Source: Verrucomicrobiota bacterium
GTDB taxonomy: Bacteria; Verrucomicrobiota; Verrucomicrobiia; Verrucomicrobiales; Akkermansiaceae
Assembly: GCA_026397725.1 (NCBI GenBank)
Contig: JAPLUI010000327.1
Coordinates: 1 to 64,000, forward strand
Direction of reading: 5' to 3'
Length of the DNA stretch: 64,000 bases
Shown here: one piece after another, positions 35,127 to 43,538 of the stretch
Numbering within the stretch: the first letter of the stretch is position 1
Layout of the letters: each line of letters starts with the position of its first letter
Position numbers and translations under genes: made by a program
Notes under the pieces: generated by a model
The model's input: only the letters and a program-made list of their open reading frames with translations
The model's database searches: none
What the model was told of the DNA's origin: nothing

Positions 35127-35720
35127 ATGAAGACATTCCATTCGTTAGTGATGCGAGGCTGCCTGATGCTGGCGGCCGGCAACCTGATCGCGGGCGAGGC
35201 ACCCGTACCGGGCCCGTCGGAGTCCCCCACCGCCGTCACCGCCGCAGCCCTCAAGCGCAAGCTGGCAGCCAGCGAGCTGGCCTGGCGGAAACTGCGCGAC
35301 GAGTGCAAGGGCAATTACGAATACGACGTGAAGTTCACCAGTTGGGTCGGGTGGTCCCACACCACCACCATCGTCGTCAAGGACAACAAGGTGGTGGCCC
35401 GGAAGTTCCAGCAACGCTCTAACAAACCGGCCGAGCCTGGCAAAGCGCCGCCGGCTGCCGACACCGGCACCACCGGGTGGCAGGAGACCACCGCCGCGGA
35501 GCTGGGCAAAAACCGCGAGGGTGCCCCGGCGAAAACCATCGATGAACTCTATCAGTTGGCCGCTGAAGTTATCGGGAAGGGCGTCCAGGAACACCAGCGT
35601 TGGACAACCGTCTTCGACACCAACGGCATCATCCGGTGCTTTGGCTTCACCGACAAGCGGATCGCGGACGACGCCCCGCTGACCGGTGTCAGCATCGATG
35701 CGCTGCGGCCCACCAAATAG
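35127..35720 (+). CDS. Small secreted protein, DUF6174-like
   Basis: 197 residues with a signal peptide (MKTFHSLVMRGCLMLAAGNLIAGEAP). The mature part has LAWRKLRDECKGNYEYDVKF, a beta pair (TIVVKDNKVVARKF), a TIDELYQLAAEVIG helix and VFDTNGIIRCFGFTDKRIADDAP. This series (Trp...Tyr-x-Tyr, a V-dNgkVv strand, T-i-deL helix, then a strand ending in G-F) resembles DUF6174 proteins, whose function is unknown. It sits 67 bases behind the GH95-like gene and may be cotranscribed. The leader holds CCTAACATAATATCAC and no Shine-Dalgarno sequence. Confidence 0.6.
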   Translation: MKTFHSLVMRGCLMLAAGNLIAGEAPVPGPSESPTAVTAAALKRKLAASELAWRKLRDECKGNYEYDVKFTSWVGWSHTTTIVVKDNKVVARKFQQRSNKPAEPGKAPPAADTGTTGWQETTAAELGKNREGAPAKTIDELYQLAAEVIGKGVQEHQRWTTVFDTNGIIRCFGFTDKRIADDAPLTGVSIDALRPTK

Positions 35721-35731
35721 ATCCGGAAGAA

Positions 35732-36103
35732 ATGAACAATCACAAGCCGCGCGGACGAGCCAAAGAACGAGCGACGATGCTCGCCCTGTGGTCGATGGTG
35801 TGGGTCTCGACGGAAGCGGCGCCAACCGGAGGACAGCCGTCCCGGCTGTCAGGGAAGACAGGCGTCCCGCCTGTCGTTTCAATGACGGACACGCCGGATG
35901 CCCCGGTCTGCCAAGTGATCCCGTTTAATCGGGATTTCCGCTTTGGCCTGGGCACGAGGAAGGACGCGGAACTGGCATGCACCGTGCCCATTGCGACAAA
36001 CACGCGAGCCCGCTTTCTGCGGATCGTGTACACCGGCGTGTCCGATGGCTTCTGGCCCAGCCACCGCGAAGTCGAGATATCAGGAACGCGCCGCAACCCG
36101 TGA
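35732..36103 (+). pseudogene. Remnant with discoidin-type tail
   Basis: An open frame of 123 codons. The end reads FRFGLGTRKDAELACTVPIA, then ARFLRIVYTGVSDGFWPSHREVEISG, typical of the last strands of an F5/8-type (discoidin) domain of a larger protein. The first half contains a signal-like stretch, then two palindromes in the DNA (35832-35850, 35857-35875) that translate into low-information sequence. It is most likely the tail of a lost enzyme joined to a foreign start by deletion. Confidence 0.5.
35832..35875. repeat. Pair of 19-base palindromes with TCC loop
   Basis: GACAGCCG-TCC-CGGCTGTC (35832-35850) and GACAGGCG-TCC-CGCCTGTC (35857-35875) are both perfect 8-base stems with a 3-base loop, separated by six bases. 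They look like REP-type repeats and share their format with the pair at 36262-36306. Confidence 0.7.
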
Positions 36104-36126
36104 AACACACCCAAACACCCGCCTCG

Positions 36127-37874
36127 ATGTTAGATCCTGTCCGACGTAAGCTTGTCACAATCCTCATCGCCGCCGCGGCCACCTTGGCCAGCCATCCGGC
36201 CACCACCGCCGCGCCCAATACCATTCGGTTAGGCGATGAGATTGTGGAGGAAAGAGAGGCGGCGGGCAGAATGCCCGCGCCACAGTGGCCCGGGCATTCT
36301 GCCCGGAGCCTTCAATCATCAATCGTAAGTGCTAGCCAAACAGCATTGGCCGTCGCGCCCGTGCCGGAACGCCTCCGCTGCGAATACCGCACGGACCCGC
36401 TCGGCATCGACACGCCCCAACCGCGCCTGAGCTGGCTGATGGAAAGCCCCGTGCGCGGGCAACGGCAAACCGCCTATCATCTGTTAGTCGCGAGGACTGC
36501 CGAGGCCTTGTCCAAGGACCAAGGCGATTTGTGGGACAGCGGCAAGGTGGTTTCGGACCGGCAGCATTTGATAGATTACGCCGGCAAGCCGTTGGAATCG
36601 CGGCTGCGTTGTTATTGGAAGGTGCGGATCTGGGACAAGGATGGCAATCCGTCGGGTTGGAGCCAGGACGCAACGTGGACCATGGGCTTGCTCGCGCCGG
36701 ACGACTGGCACGCCCAATGGATCGGCGCGGAAGCCACGCCGCGGCAACCCGAACCGGCGGCCGATGACCACCTCGGCTATCACGCCGCTGAGGCAGCCCG
36801 CGAGGAAGAGAAGAAGTGGGTGCAGGTGGACCTGGGCAAGAGTGTCCCGATCAACCGCGTCGTGTTGCATGCGCTGAATCATGGTGACGGCGGGATTCCT
36901 CTCAAGGGTTTCGGCTTTCCGCTCCGTTTTCGCATCGATGCCTCGGATGATCCGGACTTCAAAACCTCGCAAGTGATCGTGGATCACACCGCCGCCGATT
37001 ACCCCAATCCCGGTCATGTCGCGGTGTCGTTCACATCCGACGGCGTCACCGCGCGCCACGTGCGGGTGACGGCCACCAAACTCTGGAACCGGCACCGCGG
37101 TGATACGCCCTATTGTTTCGCACTGGCTCAGTTGCAGGTGTTCTCTAACGGAAGCAACGCCGCTTTGAAGGCACCCGTCACCGCGCAGGACAGCGTCGAG
37201 AACTGGGGCTGGGCCAAGACCTATCTAACAGACGGCAGGCGTTTCTCCGGGGACGCCGCCGCCCGCGCGACTCCAGGTGCCGACGCGCCCCCTCGTCCAC
37301 GATCCAGCTTCGCAAGGAGTTCCTGGTGGAGAAGGATGTCAGGCGCGCGGTGGTGTTTGTCTGCGGCCTCGGACAACACGAACTGCGGCTCAACGGCCGG
37401 AAGGTCGGCGATAATGTCCAGCTCAGGATGGGGGCCACTTCTCTAACGGAAGCATGGGACACCAATCCGATTTCGTCGCAGAATCACTGCATGCTCGGAC
37501 ACATCGAGGAATGGTTCTACCGCAGTCTCGGCGGCATCTCGTGCGACCCGGCGGGCCCGGGTTTCAAGAAGATCATCCTCAAGCCGCAGATGGTGGGTGA
37601 CCTCACCGGTGCCGAGGTTAGCCACGCCTCGCCATACGGCCGCATTGCCGTCAAATGGACGCGCGCGGACGGCATCATTTTGTTAGATGTGGTGATCCCC
37701 GCGAACACCACCGCCATGGTTCACGTTCCGGCGAAGGACGCCGCGGCAGTCACGGAAAGCGGCCAACCCGCCGGCCGAACCGCAGGAGTCAAGTTCCTGC
37801 GCATGGCCGACGCGGACGCCGTGCTCGAGGTGCAATCGGGACATTACCAGTTCCAATCGCGCGGCGCCAAATGA
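36127..37874 (+). pseudogene. GH78 alpha-L-rhamnosidase with frameshift and lost catalytic barrel
   Basis: The start ATG at 36127 gives a signal peptide (MLDPVRRKLVTILIAAAATL). The GH78 N-terminal domain follows (LRCEYRTDPLGIDTPQPRLS, YWKVRIWDKDGNPSGWSQD, DDWHAQWIGAEA) with an inserted discoidin-like segment (KWVQVDLGKSVPINRVVLHA). Around 37240-37290 the frame is lost; it resumes one frame over with LRKEFLVEKDVRRAVVFVCG, GLGQHELRLNGRKVGDN. The text then jumps from DNVQL straight to RMGATSLTEAWDTN and QNHCMLGHIEEWFYRSLGGI, which is the end of the barrel. Nearly the whole (alpha/alpha)6 catalytic barrel is missing. The C-terminal beta-sandwich is kept to 37874. Inactivation by deletion plus frameshift is clear. 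Confidence 0.82.
36262..36306. repeat. Pair of 17-base palindromes inside the decayed GH78 gene
   Basis: GCGGGCA-GAA-TGCCCGC (36262-36278) and CCGGGCA-TTC-TGCCCGG (36290-36306) are perfect 7-base stems with 3-base loops, 11 bases apart. They lie between the signal peptide and the first GH78 domain and translate into an odd linker (AAGRMPAPQWPGHSARS), which suggests insertion of a repeat element into the gene. Same format as the pair at 35832-35875. Confidence 0.7.
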
Positions 37875-37937
37875 ACACGATCTCAACGGGCTGACATATC
37901 GGGCGCTCTTCCCGACCTGATCTAACATCAATCACCA

Positions 37938-38116
37938 TGACATCCTCTCACGATTCCTCTCCCTCGCCTGCTGCGTGCTGTCAGCCTGCGTGCGCACCGC
38001 CTCTGTCGAGCCGCCGTTGGCAGCCACCGAGGCGATGTTCCGCAATCCGCCGAACGACGCGCGGCCGTGGGTGTATTGGTTCGTGGCCAACGGCAACCTG
38101 AGCCGCGAGGGCATCA
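37938..38116 (+). pseudogene. 5' stub of a GH106 gene
   Basis: From about 37954 the frame reads FLSLACCVLSACVRTASVEP, then MFRNPPNDARPWVYWFVANG, NLSREGITAD, almost the same as the start of the intact GH106 protein at 39954 (LACWVLSAF...MFRNPPDETRPWVYWFVANG). The ATG at 37938 is one base out of frame with this text, so the start is already broken. The match ends at 38117, where the sequence switches to the minus-strand stub of another gene. The leader begins with TCTAACATCAATCACC. Confidence 0.8.
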
Positions 38117-38290
38117 CGGCGGACTGCCCGTGTGCCTGCACCGGTATTCCGGCTGCGGCCAGCGGGCCACCGCGGCGCAGTCGGTCATCTCCCGCAGCAG
38201 GGATTCGAGGGTCACCGCCGCTTCCGCAGCCCACGCCGTCCCGGCCCCGAGACCAGCGGCCGCCGCCCATGCGATCATTCGTTGTTGCAT
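38114..38290 (-). pseudogene. 5' stub of a DUF2961-type gene
   Basis: Minus-strand frame from the ATG at 38290: MQQRMIAWAAAAGLGAGTAW is a signal peptide, then VTLESLLREMTDCAAVARWP, QPEYRC, the usual opening block of secreted DUF2961 proteins. The homology stops near 38130, and the frame closes at 38114 inside the GH106 stub. Promoter copy C sits directly upstream in the right orientation, so this was once an expressed gene of the same regulon. Confidence 0.65.
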
Positions 38291-38373
38291 AAGTATTAAG
38301 CGATTCGATTCTCGATTGTTGATTCTTGAATGCTGATATTTGACTCAAACAGCACGAATTTCACTTTTCAAGC

Positions 38374-38437
38374 ACTCTAGCTTCAGGCCCGCCCGCTGTC
38401 CATGTCCAAATCGGCGGAAAATGTTTGATTTCCTGAA
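38374..38437 (-). promoter_or_regulatory. Shared promoter/operator element, copy C
   Basis: Minus strand: TTCAGGAAATCAA, TTCCGCCGAT, TTGGACATGGAC, -35-like TGGACA (38397-38402), 17 bases, -10-like TAGAGT (38374-38379). It points at the DUF2961 stub (start 38290). It carries two or three changes relative to copy A in the operator part but keeps spacing and core. Confidence 0.68.
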
Positions 38438-38551
38438 CCCTGTGGTCGCCATGCACACTGCCGGAGAGATTTCTCCCGAATTGCACAATTGGAAGGACAA
38501 ATGAATGATCGGCGGCGGCGAGTCGCCGTTGGCGAACGATGAAACCGCATG

Positions 38552-38591
38552 ATCGGCCTGCTCACCACCAAGCCGGTGACGGCCGCCGCCC
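38552..38591 (+). pseudogene. 3'-end remnant of a propeller glycosidase gene
   Basis: Forty bases here match the end of the gene at 38817-39947 with only two differences and encode IGLLTTKPVTAAA (intact: IGLLTSKPLTAAA). It is a leftover of a second copy of that gene, lying between promoter copies C and D. Confidence 0.65.
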
Positions 38592-38632
38592 ATAGAGCGA
38601 CCAGGCCGGCCGGCACCGGATGGATGCGCCGA

Positions 38633-38696
38633 TTCAGAAAATCAAAAACTTTCCGCCGATCCGGGCATGGACTTTGTAATGAGCCCGGTATATTAT
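38633..38696 (+). promoter_or_regulatory. Shared promoter/operator element, copy D
   Basis: Plus strand: TTCAGAAAATCAA from 38633, TTCCGCCGAT, CCGGGCATGGAC, -35-like TGGACT (38668-38673), 17 bases, -10-like TATTAT (38691-38696). It drives the propeller glycosidase at 38817 and very likely the GH106 gene behind it. Confidence 0.72.
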
Positions 38697-38709
38697 AAGC
38701 GTTGCGATG

Positions 38710-38788
38710 AGCACGATCAGGAAGCAGGCATGCCGCGCTCCCGGACGGTGCCTGCGGCTGGCCGCCGCCGGCTCCGGGCCCTCGTGCT
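38710..38788 (+). promoter_or_regulatory. Structured 5' leader of the propeller/GH106 operon
   Basis: AGCACGA (38710-38716) pairs with TCGTGCT (38782-38788) and, inside, GCAGGCA (38724-38730) pairs with TGCCTGC (38749-38755). A branched fold directly behind promoter copy D would cover most of the 120-base leader. It could stabilise the RNA or respond to a signal; no known riboswitch is recognised. Confidence 0.4.
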
Positions 38789-38816
38789 GCACCCGCAATC
38801 CTAACCGAAACCTGCC

Positions 38817-39947
38817 ATGAAGAAACCGCCCACCCTGCTGCTCCACGCCTCCCTGCTCCTGATTGCCGGCGTCCTGACCGCTGCGGAATCCCCGCCGCCG
38901 ATCGACGAGGCCACCCTCGACGAGTGGTCGAAGCCGTACCGCGGCTGGCACTACCATCCCGGGCCGGTCATCCCGTCGGATCTGAAGATCCCGGGCCACG
39001 AGGGCTTCCGGAGCTTCGACGTCCCGAACGTCTATCAGCTCCCGGGGCGTCCGGGGGTTTGGTTCATGAGCTTGATCGGCTTCAACGGCCAGGGCTACAA
39101 CAGCTTCGTGGTTGAGAGCACCGACCTCGTCGAGTGGACGAAGCCGCGCCTTGCCATGGGCTTCGGCAAGGAGGGCGAGTTCGATTTCGGCGGCTGCGTT
39201 CTCGGTGCCTACCTCTACGAATCCTGCGACATCAAGGCGCCGCGGATGCTCAAGCAACGCGACGGCAAGTTCTGGACGCTCTACGGCTGCTACGCCAAGC
39301 AAGGCGGCTACGAGATCGATCCCGGCTACGAGGGCGTGGCGGCGAGCGCCGACGGGCTGATCTGGACGCGGGTCGGCGACAAGCCGATCCTCTCGGTGCA
39401 CGACGCGGACTGCGGCGACTGGGAAAAGGACTGCATCTATCAGCCGTGGCTGCTCGAGCACGGCGGCCGGTTCTACAACTTCTACAACGCCAAGCGGATG
39501 ATGCCCGAAGGGGTGGAACAGATGGGCATGGCGACCTCCGACGACCTGCTGAAGTGGAAGCGCTATCCCGGCAACCCCGTGGTGCGGGTGCGGCCCGGCG
39601 GATACGACGAGAGATTCTGCTCGGACGGGAAGGTGTTCCGCGCCGGCGACCACTGGGTGATGTTCTACTTCGGCGTCGGCCACGGGTTCAACTTCGGCGG
39701 CGACCACTTCGGGGCGCACATCATGGTCGCGTTCTCGCGCGACCTTGAGCATTGGACCGCACACCCGCAGCCGCTCTACAAGGCCGGCGGACACCCGGGA
39801 GGCCTCGACCGCCAATACGCCCATAAGATCTCCCTCGTCCACAACCCGGCCAACGACACGTTCTACATGTTCTACTGCGCCACCGGCGACAAGGGCCGCT
39901 GCATCGGCCTGCTCACCAGCAAGCCGTTGACGGCCGCCGCCCGATAA
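38817..39947 (+). CDS. Secreted five-bladed beta-propeller glycosidase (GH43/GH32-like)
   Basis: 376 residues, signal peptide MKKPPTLLLHASLLLIAGVLTA. Repeated blade motifs of the type 'F-x-S-x-D-L-x-x-W' appear (VVESTDLVEWTKP, GVAASADGLIWTRVG, GMATSDDLLKWKRYP, VAFSRDLEHWTAHP) along with FRSFDVPNVYQLPG, FNFYNAKRMMPEG-like text and YKAGGHPGGLDRQYAHKISL. The fold fits the GH43/GH32/GH130 superfamily; the exact family is not decided. Six bases separate it from the GH106 gene at 39954, so the pair is an operon behind promoter copy D. A 40-base remnant of a second copy lies upstream at 38552. Confidence 0.72.
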   Translation: MKKPPTLLLHASLLLIAGVLTAAESPPPIDEATLDEWSKPYRGWHYHPGPVIPSDLKIPGHEGFRSFDVPNVYQLPGRPGVWFMSLIGFNGQGYNSFVVESTDLVEWTKPRLAMGFGKEGEFDFGGCVLGAYLYESCDIKAPRMLKQRDGKFWTLYGCYAKQGGYEIDPGYEGVAASADGLIWTRVGDKPILSVHDADCGDWEKDCIYQPWLLEHGGRFYNFYNAKRMMPEGVEQMGMATSDDLLKWKRYPGNPVVRVRPGGYDERFCSDGKVFRAGDHWVMFYFGVGHGFNFGGDHFGAHIMVAFSRDLEHWTAHPQPLYKAGGHPGGLDRQYAHKISLVHNPANDTFYMFYCATGDKGRCIGLLTSKPLTAAAR

Positions 39948-39953
39948 ACGACG

Positions 39954-42900
39954 ATGAAACGATCACAATTCATGCCGCTTGCCTGCTGGGTGCTGTCGGC
40001 CTTCATGCTCGCCGCCGCGGTCGAGCCGCCGCTGGCCACCGCCGAGGCGATGTTCCGCAATCCGCCCGACGAGACCCGCCCGTGGGTCTATTGGTTTGTG
40101 GCGAATGGCAACCTGAGCCGCGAAGGGATCACGGCGGACTTTGAGGCGATGAAGCGCGCCGGCCTCGGCGGCGCCATCTTCATGGAAGTGGAAGCCAGCA
40201 TCCCGGCGGGCCCCGTGCCGGTCATGAGCCCGCTATGGGTGGAGCTGATCCGCCACGCGATCGCGGAAACCGACCGGCTCGGCTTGGAGTTTTCCTTGTC
40301 CACCGGACCCGGGTGGACCGGCGCGGGCGGACCGTGGATCAAGCCGGAACATGCCATGCAGCACCTGGTGGGGGCCGAGACTGCGGTCAAGGGGCCGGCG
40401 AAGTTTGACGCGGTCCTGCCGCAACCCCAACCGCGCGGGCCGTTCTTCGGCGGACAGACGATGACCCCGGAGTTATACAAAGAATGGCACGAGTTCTATC
40501 ATGATGTCGCGGTGTTGGCGTTTCCCACCCCGCAGGGCAACGCGCGAATCGCCGACGTCGATGAGAAGGCGATCTATCATCGCGCCCCGTTTTCCTCGCA
40601 GGCGGGCGTCAAACCCTACTTGCCCGCGCCGGCCGAGCACCCGGCCCTGCCGGCGGAACAATGCATCCCATCTTCCAAGATCATCGATCTAACCAGCAAA
40701 TTGGCTCCCGCCGGACGGCTCACGTGGGAGGTTCCGGCCGGCGATTGGACGATCATGCGCTTCGGCCGCACCTTGACCGGCCAAACAACCCGGCCGGCCC
40801 CGGCGGCGGGCCTCGGCTTCGAGAGCGGCAAGTTCGACAAAGCCGCGATCGACGCCCACTTCGCCGCTTACATCGAGCCGCTCGCCGGCCCGGCCAGCCC
40901 CGGCAGGAAACCCCAGCGCGGCCTAACGACATTGCATTTCGACAGTTGGGAGTTATCCGCCCAGAACTGGTCGGAGTCGTTTGCCGCGGAATTCAAGCTG
41001 CGGCGCGGGTATGATCCCGTGCGCTTCGTGCCGGCGATGAACGGTCGCATCGTGGACAGTCTCGAAATCTCCGAGCGTTTCCTCTGGGATTTGCGCCAAA
41101 CCGCGCAAGAGTTGGTCGTCGAAAACCACTTGCTGCGGATGAAGGAACTCGGCCGCCGGTGGGGCCTGAGTCTATCCACCGAACCCTACGATCTGAACCC
41201 ATGCGCCGATCTAACACTCGGCGGGGCGGCCGACGTGCCGATGGGCGAATTCTGGACTTGGGGTGGTTGGTTCGACACGACCTACAGTTGTGTCGAGGCC
41301 ACCTCGATCGGCCACACGCTCGGCAAGCCGATCATCGCCGCCGAGTCGTTCACCGCCGGGGCTGGCGAGGATTGGCGGCAATTCCCCGCAGTCATGAAGG
41401 CCCATGTCGATTGGGCCTTGTGCGCCGGCATCAACCGGATCACGTTCCATTGCTTCACCCATCAGCCGCGGCTCGACCAATACCCTGGCATGACCATGGG
41501 ACCGCACGGCGTCCATTGGGACCGCACCCAGACGTGGTGGGACCTGTCCACCGGCTTCCATCGCTACGTGACGCGCTGCCAGGCGGTCCTGCGCCGCGGC
41601 CTGCCCACGGCTGACATCCTCTATCTCAACGCCGAGGGCGCGCCCCGCGTGTTTCAAGCGCCCAATTCCGCCCTGCGGGGCAATCCGCCGGATCGGTTAG
41701 GGTATAACTTCGACGGCATCGCGCCGGAAGTGTTGATGCAACGCGTGTCGGTCAAGGATGGCTGCCTCGTCCTGCCCGAGGGCACCAGCTATCGCGTGTT
41801 GGTGCTGCCGGAGTTTGACACGATGACACCCGCGCTGCTCGGCAAGATCAAGAGCTTGGTCGAGGCCGGCGCCACGCTCGTCGGTTCGCCGCCGCGCAAG
41901 TCGCCGGGTCTATCAGGTTTCCCGCAGTGCGACGAAGAGGTCAAGCGCCTGGCGACCGACCTCTGGGGCGATCCCTCGGCGGGGGCCTATCACAAGGAGC
42001 GCGATTGCGGTAAGGGCCATGTGGTGCGCGCGCCCTCGGGCGATGCCGAGGCCTATGAGAACTTCCGCGCAAACGCCAGGTGGATTTGGGGTGGCGATGA
42101 GGATCCCGCGGTGGCGGCGGCCGTGGGATTCCGCTATTTCCGCACGGCGTTCGACATTCCGGCGGGACGCAAGGTGGAATCTGCCAGCCTTGCCATGACC
42201 GCCGACAACGGATTCGAATTGTGGCTCAACGGCAAACTGGCGCTGACTGGCAGCGATTTCCATCGCGTGTGGTATGCCGATGTCGCCGCGTCACTGGTGC
42301 CGGGGGCCAACCTGCTCGCGGTCGCCGGCAACAATGTCGATGCTTCGCCGAATCCGGCCGGCCTGATCGGCTCCCTGACGATCCGTTTCGCCGACGGCGG
42401 CACCCTGTGCCTCAACACCGACGCCACGTGGGAAACCACCGTCGCGGTCAGGGACGATTGGAAGACGCAGGCCAACCAGCCGGCTGCGGACCCCGCCAAG
42501 CCATGGACCAGGGCGAAGGAATTCGGCATGTTAGGCCGCGCGCCGTGGGGACTGATCTCGCGCTACATCGGGAACTCGGGACCCTATCCGAGTTACGAGA
42601 TGGTTGCCGGGGTCCTGTCCACGATGGGGGTACCGCCGGACTTCGAGAGCAAGCACCCGCTCCGCTACATCCACCGCCGCGACGGCGATGCCGACATCTA
42701 CTACGTCTCTAGTATGCACTCCGCCGGCACGCTCGACGCGGACTGCGTCTTCCGCGTCGCCGGCAAACAGCCGGAGCTGTGGGATCCCCTGACCGGCGAG
42801 ACGCGCCCGGCCGCGGCCTTCTCCCAACAGGACGGCCGCACCACCATCCCGCTGCGCTTCGAGCCCAGCGGCTCGGTCTTCGTCGTGTTCCGCCAGCCGG

Positions 42901-43433
42901 CTCTAACCGAAAAGGCCGACGGGCGCAACTTCCCGACCTACGAACCGGTGCGCGAAGTTCCCGGCCCGTGGACCGTGACGTTCGATCCGAAGTGGGGTGG
43001 CCCCGCGCAGCCGGTGGTGTTTGAGAAATTGTCAGACTGGGCGAAACATCCCGAGGAAGGCATCCGGCATTATTCCGGCAAGGCCGTGTACCGCACCACG
43101 TTCGAACTGCCCGCCCACGGCAATGGCGGGCGGATGTTCCTCGAAACCGGCAGGATCCAGGGCATGGCCGAAGTCCGCGTCAACGGCAAGCCAGCGGGCG
43201 TCGTCTGGTGCGACCCGTGGCGCATCGAAATCACCGGCGTGCTGCGTGGAGGCAGGAATGACCTGGAATTGATCGTGGCCAACCTGTGGCCGAACCGCAT
43301 GATCGGCGACGCCGCGCTGCCCCAGGACAAGCGTTTCACCTGGTCCACCTATCAGCCGTTCCCGAAGGATCAGGCATTGCTGGAGTCCGGCCTGTTAGGA
43401 CCGGTGCGCGTGATGGTGGAAAAACCGGATTAA
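39954..43433 (+). CDS. GH106 alpha-L-rhamnosidase with inserted beta-sandwich
   Basis: 1159 residues, signal peptide MKRSQFMPLACWVLSAFMLA. The GH106 blocks are in order: PWVYWFVANGNLSREGITAD (about 43-62), GLGGAIFMEVEASIPAGP, STGPGWTGAGGPW, LHFDSWELSAQNW, RRGYDPVRFVPAMNGRIVDS, and NRITFHCFTHQPRLDQYPG. At about 700-832 it has an extra beta-sandwich (ARWIWGGDEDPAVAAAVGFR, YFRTAFDIPAGRKVESASLA, DNGFELWLNGKLAL) like the N-terminal domain of GH78 enzymes; the paralogue at 20731 lacks it. The C-terminus has a galactose-binding-like domain (GKAVYRTTFELPAHGNGG, NLWPNRMIGDAALPQDKRFT). Role: removal of alpha-L-rhamnose. Confidence 0.9.
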   Translation: MKRSQFMPLACWVLSAFMLAAAVEPPLATAEAMFRNPPDETRPWVYWFVANGNLSREGITADFEAMKRAGLGGAIFMEVEASIPAGPVPVMSPLWVELIRHAIAETDRLGLEFSLSTGPGWTGAGGPWIKPEHAMQHLVGAETAVKGPAKFDAVLPQPQPRGPFFGGQTMTPELYKEWHEFYHDVAVLAFPTPQGNARIADVDEKAIYHRAPFSSQAGVKPYLPAPAEHPALPAEQCIPSSKIIDLTSKLAPAGRLTWEVPAGDWTIMRFGRTLTGQTTRPAPAAGLGFESGKFDKAAIDAHFAAYIEPLAGPASPGRKPQRGLTTLHFDSWELSAQNWSESFAAEFKLRRGYDPVRFVPAMNGRIVDSLEISERFLWDLRQTAQELVVENHLLRMKELGRRWGLSLSTEPYDLNPCADLTLGGAADVPMGEFWTWGGWFDTTYSCVEATSIGHTLGKPIIAAESFTAGAGEDWRQFPAVMKAHVDWALCAGINRITFHCFTHQPRLDQYPGMTMGPHGVHWDRTQTWWDLSTGFHRYVTRCQAVLRRGLPTADILYLNAEGAPRVFQAPNSALRGNPPDRLGYNFDGIAPEVLMQRVSVKDGCLVLPEGTSYRVLVLPEFDTMTPALLGKIKSLVEAGATLVGSPPRKSPGLSGFPQCDEEVKRLATDLWGDPSAGAYHKERDCGKGHVVRAPSGDAEAYENFRANARWIWGGDEDPAVAAAVGFRYFRTAFDIPAGRKVESASLAMTADNGFELWLNGKLALTGSDFHRVWYADVAASLVPGANLLAVAGNNVDASPNPAGLIGSLTIRFADGGTLCLNTDATWETTVAVRDDWKTQANQPAADPAKPWTRAKEFGMLGRAPWGLISRYIGNSGPYPSYEMVAGVLSTMGVPPDFESKHPLRYIHRRDGDADIYYVSSMHSAGTLDADCVFRVAGKQPELWDPLTGETRPAAAFSQQDGRTTIPLRFEPSGSVFVVFRQPALTEKADGRNFPTYEPVREVPGPWTVTFDPKWGGPAQPVVFEKLSDWAKHPEEGIRHYSGKAVYRTTFELPAHGNGGRMFLETGRIQGMAEVRVNGKPAGVVWCDPWRIEITGVLRGGRNDLELIVANLWPNRMIGDAALPQDKRFTWSTYQPFPKDQALLESGLLGPVRVMVEKPD

Positions 43434-43538
43434 CATGAATGACGCAAGAACAGGCGGATTTCTCCTCAAGGAGCGCCGGGGTCAAGTGAGGCCGAGCGAT
43501 GACCGGCATGTGAAAAGAACAGACAACACTTATACAAG

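Noticed and set aside
35832-36306. CRISPR array
   Set aside because: The repeats are short palindromes in two doublets without regular spacers and without cas genes.
36127-37874. Two independent genes (GH78 N-terminal protein and a separate C-terminal protein)
   Set aside because: Both halves align to one GH78 enzyme in order; the break is a frameshift plus a lost barrel, not a gene boundary.
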